Part shown: piece after piece, positions 7,067 through 12,574 of the stretch | How positions within the stretch are numbered: the stretch's first letter is position 1 | Layout: every line of letters begins with the position of its first letter | NCBI GenBank assembly: GCA_024278285.1 | Contig: JAJRTM010000910.1 | Coordinates: 1 to 12,714, forward strand | Direction of reading: 5' to 3' | DNA: 12,714 bases | Origin: Planctomycetota bacterium | GTDB lineage: Bacteria > Planctomycetota > Planctomycetia > Planctomycetales > Planctomycetaceae | The notes under the pieces: model-generated | The model's database searches: none | Told to the model about the DNA's origin: nothing | The model's input: the letters and a program-made list of their open reading frames with translations, nothing else | Program-made: the position numbers and the translations under genes

Positions 7067-7093
7067 AAAAAGCCCCGATCAACGAGGCTTTTT
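7067..7093. terminator. Bidirectional rho-independent terminator (left copy)
   Basis: AAAAAGCCCCG (7067-7077), loop ATCAA, CGAGGCTTTTT (7083-7093): an A/T-flanked GC stem that terminates on either strand. It separates the small-protein remnant from the iteron region. The same hairpin occurs in inverted orientation at 11284-11312. Confidence 0.8.
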
Positions 7094-7101
7094 AGCGAAG
7101 T

Positions 7102-7152
7102 TTACTTCACATAACAGTGACAACTTGACACGGGAAGATTGCATCTCGGACT
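7102..7152 (-). pseudogene. Remnant of the small Cys-rich protein gene (left copy)
   Basis: On the minus strand, codons ending in TAA (7104-7102) read RCNLPVSSCHCYVK. This matches the end of the intact small protein at 11145-11267 (GCNLSVSSCHCHTK). Upstream the similarity fades, a stop precedes any ATG and no start codon remains. The N-terminal half and leader have been lost at this copy, placing an old breakpoint near 7143-7152. Confidence 0.65.
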
Positions 7153-7553
7153 ACGAAGCTTCACACGAAAGTCTGAGCAGGTTTGATTTAGTGATGGCTA
7201 TCCGACTCCGAGTAAAACCGACTGTTTGAATAGAACCCGGCATTTTATATGGCTTCGATAATACTCGAACTCTGGCAAATTTCTCATACTACTCGCTTTA
7301 CGCGATGGGCATAGTCTTAGGGAGTGACACCTGTAACTGATCGAAAAAGGCGATGGAAGTGATAATGACTCAGACCTGCCTCTTATGCCAAGGTTTGGGA
7401 ATATGTGGCGCCCGATTTGTGCCACGGAGGGAAGCGAACCGAAGCGGAGTGATACAAATCGGCATCAATCACTAAAATAACAGAAATGTCAGATTAAGTC
7501 TCGTCTATTACAACTGAGTGAAGTTATTGCTCATGTCATTGCCTCACTTTCGA
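7153..7553. other. Intergenic region without a recognisable gene
   Basis: No supported coding frame. It contains a 9-bp perfect dyad CCGATTTGT (7412-7420) with ACAAATCGG (7454-7462), enclosing a CGGAG-rich segment. GTGGC/GCCAC around 7405-7425 could form a competing stem. There is no T-run, so it is not an obvious terminator, although it lies downstream of the graspetide operon. Confidence 0.5.
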
Positions 7554-8498
7554 TCATTTTTCCTCGCTGGGAGGCTTTACTTGCTGCTTGCGTGCAGCCT
7601 CTTCGATTTTCTCCAACAAGCGTGGGTCATTCCGGAGACGTTTGATGATCCGCTCCTCGTCAAACGTCGCATCCTGCCCACGCTCACCTATTGGCCCAGC
7701 TCGACCCTGCAGTCCCGGATCTCCTTGCTTACCCTTCTTTCCTTCGTCACCTTTGGGGCCACGAAGCAATTCGATCAGTGCGGGGTCGCTTCTGAGTTCC
7801 CGTATGATCCGCTTGGTTTGATCTTTGGGAGAATTGCATAGGAAATTGATCGAGAACAATGCGACAAACACAGTGAAGGCCAGCAGAGCGAAGAACCGGG
7901 CGGCTTTGTAGAGGTCCACCAAGTAATTCGTGCGATTGTCTATGTTGATCTGACATCGCAAATACAAGTTGATGAGACTCTTCTTGAAATTCTCGGAATC
8001 GAGGTCCACGTCATCCTGTTCAAGAAACACTTCGCAGTCACGTCCAACACCAAAGAATATCAACAGAAGCGTAACCGTGTTCATAAGGGCAAGCATTGCC
8101 AGAAAGCCGACCACTCGCATCCACGTAGCATCGAATGCAATCGCCTTCGGCAATAATAACCCGACGATCCCCATCAGCAGTGAACTCATCGTAAGCAACG
8201 TCTTACACTTATCCGTGATCGCTGCACGTCGGTTGTTTGCGTTGTCCAGACACTCCCTCGATGCCGACACCAATGCGTCGAGCTCCTCGACGTTCTCCAG
8301 CTTGCGATCTGTATGCTCTTGGTGCGAGTAGCTCCCGTCCCCAACGTCACCCAGCGTCACATCCTCAAGCCCATATAGCCGCAGCGAATAGAAAGCAAGG
8401 CGTGTGACGAGCCAATGCCGTAGCGAATGAAAGCCGTCCAACAGCCGTTGAATCAGACCTACCTCCGCGGTTTCAGTGTTAGCGTCTTTGTCAGACAT
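7554..8498 (-). CDS. Three-pass membrane protein with C-terminal collagen-like tail
   Basis: This 314-residue protein is last in the graspetide operon. Its ATG overlaps the ATP-grasp stop (ATGTCTGA, 8 bp), indicating coupling. Membrane segments are at about 101-121, 128-152 and 199-221. NNRRAAITDKCKTLL precedes the first and NRTNYLVDLYKAARFF the third, a layout like the small membrane-sensor domains (SLATT or Pycsar-TM type) in defence and signalling proteins. Gly recurs at every third position from 247 to 274 (GPKGDEGKKGKQGDPGLQG...), ten collagen triplets. They are bracketed by two similar helices: RIIRELRSDPALIE (230-243) and RIIKRLRNDPRLLE (283-296). There is no peptidase or ABC domain, so export is not obvious. 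It could be an immunity, anchoring or partner protein for the peptide; this is inference from position only. Confidence 0.75.
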   Translation of the reverse strand: MSDKDANTETAEVGLIQRLLDGFHSLRHWLVTRLAFYSLRLYGLEDVTLGDVGDGSYSHQEHTDRKLENVEELDALVSASRECLDNANNRRAAITDKCKTLLTMSSLLMGIVGLLLPKAIAFDATWMRVVGFLAMLALMNTVTLLLIFFGVGRDCEVFLEQDDVDLDSENFKKSLINLYLRCQINIDNRTNYLVDLYKAARFFALLAFTVFVALFSINFLCNSPKDQTKRIIRELRSDPALIELLRGPKGDEGKKGKQGDPGLQGRAGPIGERGQDATFDEERIIKRLRNDPRLLEKIEEAARKQQVKPPSEEK

Positions 8499-9444
8499 TG
8501 GAGAACGCCCTCACAAATGAGTCCGCAATCTTTGTCCCGGCAGAAAGGTCGAGCCACGCCCATTGACCATTGGGATTCACTTCAAAGAAATGCCACTTGT
8601 CATCGAGATCAATGGCCATATCGATAGCTGCGAAACGCAAGCCGTAGTGTGCGACGAGTCGCCGCAGCATCGTCTCGACAGACTGTGGCAAATCGATATC
8701 TTGGTATTCAACATCCGACATATTGTTGCGGCGGATATCACAGCGTTGACTTCCGCAATCATCTGCGGCCCGGAGTTCAACAGCGTGAATGGCGTCGTCA
8801 ATCACCGTAATTCGCACGTCGCTGCGTTTGCGGATAAGTTGCTGAAATAGTGCGGGACAGTTGACTAGATCGTCAGCCGAATCCAGATGAAGTTCTTCGA
8901 TTCGATTGGTATAAATTAGCGAGTCGTTGTGCCCATCTCGCTCGATATAGCCGCTCGACATCGGCTTTACAATAACATGACCATTGTGTCGCTCAAAGAA
9001 TGCTCGTGCATCGGCAGCGTCTTGTGTAATTAATGTGTCGGGAATCGCAAATCCGAATGACTGTGCCGTCGTTAGCTGTTCAACTTTGTGAGAGGCGAAT
9101 TCGTTTGCAGACGGGTGATTCATCCATCGGTTCTTCGGGACGTGTGCAAGGAAACCTTCGATGGCCTCGGACCATTCGTTGATGGCGTACCGGTCTTCCG
9201 GTGAATCACTGAACCGTTCGTCATTCAATTGTTCTGGTCGACGGTACCAAACATTGTGAACCTGCTTAGGCGTCAGTTCGCCTGCTCCAACTATGAGGAT
9301 TGGATTGCCGGGACGGTAGGACATGGACGTGTCGGCGAGAAGCTTATCGGTGTCGAGCCGGACCAACGAAAGGCCAGAACTGGCCAAAATCGGTATGAGA
9401 TAATCGGCTGTGGCGTCTTGGCTGTTCGTCAGAATCAGGAGCAT
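8491..9444 (-). CDS. ATP-grasp peptide ligase, graspetide (MvdC/MvdD-like) maturase
   Basis: This 317-residue protein has the length and landmarks of ATP-grasp ribosomal-peptide maturases, which join Ser/Thr hydroxyls or Lys amines to Asp/Glu side chains in a precursor peptide. VWYRRP (65-70) is a signature of the family's N-terminal domain. NRWMNHPSANEFASHKVEQL (105-124) and FAIPDTLIT follow. HVIVKPMSSG carries the ATP-binding Lys160. RKRSDVRITVIDD (205-217) is the typical 'D.R..V.' strand, and HFFEVNPNGQW (285-295) supplies the metal/ATP ligands Glu288 and Asn290. The gene starts 10 bp inside the end of the precursor gene and ends 8 bp inside the membrane-protein gene. The substrate is inferred to be the upstream peptide because of this coupling and its Thr/Glu/Asp repeats. 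No second ligase or acetyltransferase is nearby. Confidence 0.85.
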   Translation of the reverse strand: MLLILTNSQDATADYLIPILASSGLSLVRLDTDKLLADTSMSYRPGNPILIVGAGELTPKQVHNVWYRRPEQLNDERFSDSPEDRYAINEWSEAIEGFLAHVPKNRWMNHPSANEFASHKVEQLTTAQSFGFAIPDTLITQDAADARAFFERHNGHVIVKPMSSGYIERDGHNDSLIYTNRIEELHLDSADDLVNCPALFQQLIRKRSDVRITVIDDAIHAVELRAADDCGSQRCDIRRNNMSDVEYQDIDLPQSVETMLRRLVAHYGLRFAAIDMAIDLDDKWHFFEVNPNGQWAWLDLSAGTKIADSFVRAFSNV

Positions 9445-9767
9445 CGCGGAAGAATCCTGTGTTGAATCCGTCCGGGATCAGAGTCCGAAATCTCGGCTCG
9501 TATTGCCGTCATTGTCTTCGTTCCCATCTCAAGCATCCGTCGTGGGATAATGGTCGAGCCCGAAGCCCGATCCCTGTCGCCTTGCTCGGTAGCAACTCTC
9601 GTGATTGTGGCCGTCCCCGCTAGTAAGGCTGAGTACGATGCGTGGGGTGGGGCGGCGTCCGGTTGTTCAGAATTAATCTTCGTTGTCGTCATCGTGCTCG
9701 CACTGATGTCGTCTGTATCATCAGACATGCATTCTTCTTGAAAACGAAGTATGAAAGCCGTGGTCAT
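9435..9767 (-). CDS. Graspetide precursor peptide with three core repeats
   Basis: The frame is open to 9809, but the ATG at 9767 has AGAGG 8 bp upstream and is chosen, giving 110 residues beginning MTTAFILRFQEEC. After the leader come three aligned units: STMTTTKINSEQPD (24-37), GTATITRVATEQGD (51-64) and GTKTMTAIRAEISD (82-95, followed by SD). The shared pattern is (S/G)T-x-T-x-T-x-(I/V)-x-x-E-x-x-D. It offers three Thr hydroxyl donors and Glu/Asp acceptors per unit, what an ATP-grasp ligase needs to form ester macrocycles. The last unit ends with ILPRCS. The stop codon overlaps the ligase start by 10 bp. I see no Gly-Gly leader cleavage site and no protease gene. That this is the substrate is inferred from repeat chemistry and operon structure; the ring pattern cannot be read from sequence. 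Confidence 0.8.
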   Translation of the reverse strand: MTTAFILRFQEECMSDDTDDISASTMTTTKINSEQPDAAPPHASYSALLAGTATITRVATEQGDRDRASGSTIIPRRMLEMGTKTMTAIRAEISDSDPGRIQHRILPRCS

Positions 9768-10484
9768 CGTTTTAACCTCTGCGTTTTTGATTGCGAAATG
9801 AGTTCTCACCGTTGGATCGGCGTCACAGGCCTCTCTGCTGACCTCCGTTACAGTTTTCGTCCCTGCTTAAATCGCTGTACTCTCACCAGCAGGTGTGACC
9901 GTTTCGACTCGTTCCTGAAATTGTAAAATAAACGGCTTTGGCTCGCAGGTATGCCGGCGGTTATGCTGACTGGTTACTTGGATGACCATTTAACACGCTC
10001 CTTCCCTTTTATTTCTAAGAGTGGTTTCCAACTCTGATCGACAGTTATAACACACACTTGTAAGATTTACCAATATGGTCGTCGTCAGATTGAAGGGGCA
10101 CATGGTTTCGAGGAGACCAGCAGTGGAAGCTAACGGGACTTCCTTCGTACCTCGATGTCTCTCCAAACCCGCTTCGAAACAGGGAGAACGCTGGAAAGAT
10201 CGCTGTGTATCGTCTTCAGTGATTATTTGTCGTCTCTTCAGGGAATCGGCATGCGGTGCTCCGATAAATTCAGGAGCCTTGAGAGTCGTCGAAGGAGACG
10301 AAGTGAATCAGGATGCTGTTGGATAGGGGTGACAAGTCACATGGAATCACCACGTTGGAATATCATCTCGCCCTCCCAGTATGAATGCGAAAAGGCGTGG
10401 TCTTGATTTCATCCGGGTGGGTTTGCCAGCGCACGCCCCCGTAAAAGAGGAAACGTGAGCGATCTTTTCCTCGAAACAAAACAA

Positions 10485-10526
10485 AGGAGGGTGTCTCGAA
10501 TGAGGAAAAAAAGCAAATCAATTTAA
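10485..10526 (+). CDS. Mini-ORF with a strong Shine-Dalgarno (possible leader peptide or truncated gene start)
   Basis: AGGAGG at 10485-10490 lies 9 bp before an ATG at 10500 that encodes only MRKKSKSI before TAA (10524-10526). Such a strong site is unusual in this window, where most starts lack one. It is either a leader peptide, with the stop inside the adjacent palindrome, or the relic of a gene whose body was lost. Confidence 0.3.
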   Translation, partial: RRVSRMRKKSKSI

Positions 10527-10537
10527 GCTTAAATTGA
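10518..10537. repeat. Perfect 20-bp palindrome
   Basis: TCAATTTAAGCTTAAATTGA is fully self-complementary without a spacer. It is a plausible dimeric operator or a recombination scar. No T-run follows, so it is not a terminator. Confidence 0.6.
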
Positions 10538-10618
10538 CCTGAAAATTGTCCAAGAAATGGAGTCCACTACATAGTATTGCTTATTTTGTTAATTTTAGAA
10601 TCACGCGAATTGGACACT

Positions 10619-10807
10619 TTATGAAACAGGATTAAGACAAATCACTTCCACTGCTTTTCTGATTTGCCCTGGAAGGGTGTCCCAAGCATTGATAATCTTA
10701 ATAAGCATCGGATCAAGTTCTGCCATGAGGCGACAATCACTGTACTCAATACACTCCCCAGATACTCCCAGCGATTCGTCATTATGCGTAAGTCGTTTGC
10801 CATTCAT
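10619..10807 (-). pseudogene. Integrase-tail-like fragment
   Basis: This short frame (62 codons from the ATG at 10807) ends in DPMLIKIINAWDTLPGQIRKAVE. It resembles the 'D..L...I.AWP.LP..IR.AI' tail I associate with the C-terminal end of site-specific integrases in planctomycetes. The integrase catalytic domain is absent, and the frame runs upstream through the tRNA-like sequence without a better start. It may be a remnant of an integrase that once acted here, or a small stand-alone protein. The assignment is weak. Confidence 0.35.
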
Positions 10808-10820
10808 ACTGTTACAACAA

Positions 10821-10855
10821 TGGTAATAGGGGTTCGAGTCCCCCCTCTCGTACTC
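10821..10855 (+). other. tRNA 3'-end-like sequence, possible attachment-site scar
   Basis: AGGGG-TTCGAGT-CCCCC (10828-10844) has the stem, the seven-base loop and the invariant TTCGA of a tRNA T-arm, with one A/C mismatch at the stem base. The 3' acceptor-like strand CTCTCGT follows. No matching 5' half (ACGAGAG with D- and anticodon arms) lies upstream, so it is not a complete tRNA. Elements that integrate into tRNA genes carry just such 3' pieces, and the integrase-tail-like fragment is adjacent. Confidence 0.4.
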
Positions 10856-10865
10856 TATTATAGCA

Positions 10866-10899
10866 GGGATTTACGCCACCACGGCGTGAATCCCTTTTT
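10866..10899 (+). terminator. Rho-independent terminator
   Basis: GGGATTTACGCC (10866-10877), loop ACCAC, GGCGTGAATCCC (10883-10894) and TTTTT: a 12-bp stem with one G-T wobble. It follows the tRNA-like sequence, as if it were the end of a former tRNA transcript. Confidence 0.8.
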
Positions 10900-10966
10900 C
10901 GTACAGGGCAATATGGGGGCAGAGTGGCGTTTGTAGGGCACTTGCATTATGCCGCTTACTTGTTTC

Positions 10967-10997
10967 ATACCCACTACTACTGATGGGTATTTTTTTT
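10967..10997 (+). terminator. Rho-independent terminator
   Basis: ATACCCA (10967-10973), 10-nt loop, TGGGTAT (10984-10990), followed by an eight-base T-run. Together with the terminator 70 bp upstream, it insulates the structured leader at 11005. Confidence 0.7.
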
Positions 10998-11004
10998 CTA
11001 CCTT

Positions 11005-11127
11005 GGTACTTTTTTGCTCGCGGTCTTTTCATTTTGTTCCCTCGTCAAGGTTGTTTGCCTTGGCAACTCCACCTGGACTTCGGGAGGAACAAGAAAGTAC
11101 CGGCGAGCAAATGCCGGTTTCTTATTT
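11005..11127 (+). ncRNA. Structured leader RNA with alternative pairings, upstream of the small Cys-rich gene
   Basis: A long-range stem can form between GGTACTTT (11005-11012) and AAAGTACC (11094-11101), continued by TTGTTCC (11034-11040) with GGAACAA (11086-11092) and CTCG with CGGG. Inside is CAAGG...CCTTG. A second, crossing pairing joins TTTGCTCGC (11013-11021) with GCGAGCAAA (11103-11111). A hairpin CCGGC-GAGCAAAT-GCCGG (11100-11117) followed by TTTCTTATTT resembles a weak intrinsic terminator and shares bases with both. The set of mutually exclusive stems, ending 17 bp before an ATG, is what an attenuator or cis-regulatory RNA looks like. No known riboswitch class is recognised. Confidence 0.5.
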
Positions 11128-11144
11128 CTTTACCCATCAATATT

Positions 11145-11267
11145 ATGGACGATATTCAAATATCACAACAGGCTGTTGACTTCGTTGTCAACCAAGCCAA
11201 TGCTCAAGTTGGCAACTGTCCGGGTTGCAATCTTTCCGTGTCGAGTTGTCACTGTCATACGAAGTAA
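11145..11267 (+). CDS. Small Cys-rich protein (40 residues)
   Basis: The protein starts MDDIQISQQAVDFVVNQAN and ends NCPGCNLSVSSCHCHTK. The first half is an amphipathic helix; the second carries C-x2-C (25, 28) and C-x-C (35, 37), with His36 and His38 beside the latter, so metal binding is plausible. A leader-plus-core RiPP precursor is an alternative reading, but no dedicated modifying enzyme is adjacent. A terminator begins 16 bp after the stop, so it is a monocistronic transcript with the structured leader at 11005-11127. No Shine-Dalgarno is present. The end of the same gene survives in the inverted copy at 7102-7152, which supports it being a real gene of this replicon module. Confidence 0.6.
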   Translation: MDDIQISQQAVDFVVNQANAQVGNCPGCNLSVSSCHCHTK

Positions 11268-11283
11268 ATTTCATTTGTTGTTG

Positions 11284-11312
11284 AAAAAGCCTCGTTGATC
11301 GGGGCTTTTTTT
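11284..11312. terminator. Bidirectional rho-independent terminator (right copy)
   Basis: AAAAAGCCTCG (11284-11294), loop TTGAT, CGGGGCTTTTTTT (11300-11312). It ends the small Cys-rich gene and shields the iteron region. Confidence 0.85.
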
Positions 11313-11320
11313 AATGCTCA

Positions 11321-11692
11321 CAATATTTGATATGGTTCACTTCCCCACTCTGTCACCATGCTGTCAGAGTGACTGGCAGGCTGTCCGGTGGGATGACGAC
11401 GGGCTGCCAAATCTGCGGTTTGTCACCCTGTTTATTTGCTCGGTGTCTCCCCGTTTGACGCCCTGTTTGTCATCCCGCCAAAGGGGCTGACAATGTGAAA
11501 TGGAAGGTATGACATTATGATTTGATTTGTCTTTCTTTTTCGCTTTGGCAAGCCAAAACACTTCTTGTCCTCCCCCTGTGACAAGTGACGGGGTGACAGT
11601 CATCCTGTCATTGTGGGGTGACACGAAAAGTTGGCATCCTGTCAGATTTCGGGCTATGCTGTGGCTGTCTTATTTGTCATCCCGTCATCACC
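11321..11692. promoter_or_regulatory. Iteron-rich control region, probable origin (right copy)
   Basis: TGTCA/TGACA motifs are again dense. Longer copies are TGGCATCCTGTCA (11632-11644), AGTCATCCTGTCA (11598-11610) and the pair TGGCAGGCTGTCC (11374-11386) with CGACGGGCTGCCA (11397-11409). That pair occupies the place of the left copy's 13-bp inverted repeat, also with a 10-bp spacer. One T-A pair of the left dyad is a G-C pair here, a compensatory change that argues the dyad itself is selected. Confidence 0.65.
11631..11660 (+). promoter_or_regulatory. Promoter of the coiled-coil/rep operon (right copy)
   Basis: TTGGCA (11631-11636), 18-bp spacer, TATGCT (11655-11660), 32 bp before the ATG at 11693. 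It overlaps the iteron at 11632-11644. Confidence 0.5.
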
Positions 11693-12553
11693 ATGTCAGT
11701 TTCTCCCGTCACAAATTATCTCACCAAAAAAGAGATCGAAGAAAATTACAATCGTTCTCACCGATCACTCACTCGTGACTTTTCCAATGCAGTCAGAGTG
11801 GGGGACTCGGAAATCCTTCAGCACATCAAACTACGAACCGATGATGGCAACGAACTTGTCGGCACCGAAGTGACTTTGGAAATGATCCAGGAACTTTCCA
11901 ACAAAGGATTGTCGCCGACTTGGTACGCGAAACAGGAGTGGGTGCAAATACGATATTCCAAAGAGACGACAAAAACGAAAGTTGTCAAACGGGAAGAGGG
12001 GAGTATAGTATCAACCGTCGAAGGGAAGCCTGTCGGCGCTTCGACCGACAACGAACTGGTGACAACTTTGAAGTCTCAAATCACGCGGCTCGAAATGGAA
12101 AATGATCGACGCGTTGGGGAGCATCAAAAAGACAAATATTCCTTCATGGAACAAATCAAAATGTTCAAAGATATGTTCGACACCTTGAAGGAAGATCACA
12201 CCGATACGAAAGAATTGTTGAAAGAGGTTCATCAGGTGATGGGAAAGTTTGCGGATGTCAGTTTGCTCGGCTCACAGACATCGCCAGCAAAAAGTGATTC
12301 GAAAAAACAGGAAACGGTTGTTGATGTTGAAAATGAATCAACCATTGAAGCAGTCATTATTGAAAAATCAGAGAAGCCAAACGAGACGAAGAAAAAACGT
12401 GTGAAAGAGGGGAGTACGATAAAGCCCAAAAAGAAAGCAGAACCTAAAAAAGCGAAAACTACCGCGAAAGCAAAACGAGCTGCCAAGGCGAAACCCAAAC
12501 AGCACGAATGGTACGAAACGCCTACGCTCAATAAATTTCTCTCACGTAAATAA
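11693..12553 (+). CDS. Replicon-associated coiled-coil protein with putative DNA-binding head and Lys/Ala-rich tail (right copy)
   Basis: The frame is open from 11618, but the ATG at 11693 is preferred because the upstream part is promoter and iteron DNA. The product is 286 residues. Its head differs from the left copy at residues 3, 45, 58 and 86 only. The coiled coil is nearly identical, and the linkers around 95-118 and 205-240 are diverged, with six residues (TPTQQD) absent. The tail again ends EWYETPTLNKFLSRK. The pattern of constrained head, coil and C-terminal 15 residues with free linkers shows which parts matter. The TAA shares a base with the rep ATG, as in the left copy, although that rep is interrupted seven codons later. 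The protein may still act in trans on both iteron arrays. Confidence 0.75.
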   Translation: MSVSPVTNYLTKKEIEENYNRSHRSLTRDFSNAVRVGDSEILQHIKLRTDDGNELVGTEVTLEMIQELSNKGLSPTWYAKQEWVQIRYSKETTKTKVVKREEGSIVSTVEGKPVGASTDNELVTTLKSQITRLEMENDRRVGEHQKDKYSFMEQIKMFKDMFDTLKEDHTDTKELLKEVHQVMGKFADVSLLGSQTSPAKSDSKKQETVVDVENESTIEAVIIEKSEKPNETKKKRVKEGSTIKPKKKAEPKKAKTTAKAKRAAKAKPKQHEWYETPTLNKFLSRK

Positions 12554-12574
12554 TGGAGTTCAATGGTTTTGAAC
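12553..12574 (+). pseudogene. Second rep gene, interrupted after codon 7
   Basis: The first 22 bases are identical to the start of the left rep gene (MEFNGFE), overlapping the previous stop as TAATG. At 12575 the sequence switches to an insertion-element end. The chimeric frame would stop after 23 codons (MEFNGFERNRSRPI...). The rest of rep, if present, lies beyond the element outside the window. Confidence 0.75.

Larger units (their letters stand above)
5789..7143 (-). repeat. Left arm of a long inverted duplication (replicon module)
   Basis: From rep codon 7 (5789) to the small-protein remnant (7143), the sequence is repeated in inverted orientation at about 11226-12574, with the same order of small-protein end, terminator, iterons, coiled-coil gene and rep start. 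The arms are diverged rather than identical: coding head and promoter are nearly the same, linkers and iteron spacers are not. Rep beyond codon 7 cannot be compared because the right copy is interrupted. Confidence 0.85.
9768..10618. other. Long non-coding stretch upstream of the graspetide operon
   Basis: No frame on either strand gives a convincing protein; the longer ones (around 10075-10406, plus) are Ser/Arg-rich without family features. The operon promoter must lie in the part next to 9767, but no clear -35/-10 pair stands out. Other contents: hairpin GAGGAAA (10447-10453) with TTTCCTC (10466-10472); a strong ribosome-binding site with a mini-ORF at 10485-10526; a 20-bp palindrome at 10518-10537; and TGTCCAA (10547-10553) with TTGGACA (10610-10616) flanking an AT-rich stretch. 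Confidence 0.5.
11226..12574 (+). repeat. Right arm of the long inverted duplication (replicon module)
   Basis: This is the inverted counterpart of 5789-7143. The match begins within the last codons of the small Cys-rich gene and runs to rep codon 7, where an insertion element interrupts it. Confidence 0.85.

Noticed and set aside
7518..7841. Plus-strand frame of 107 codons with hydrophobic start
   Set aside because: It is antisense to the collagen-like segment and C-terminus of the membrane protein, whose frame is supported by operon overlaps and clear repeats.
10075..10406. Plus-strand frames of 83 codons
   Set aside because: Ser/Arg-rich composition, no ribosome-binding site, no family features and two equally open frames overlapping each other.
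10821..10855. Complete tRNA gene
   Set aside because: Only a T-arm and a 3' acceptor-like strand are present; no D-arm, anticodon arm or 5' acceptor strand lies upstream.
11618..12553. Simple assembly duplication of the left module
   Set aside because: The copies differ by many substitutions, a six-codon indel and diverged spacers, and only the right copy carries the intact small gene and the IS, so they are genuine separate loci.
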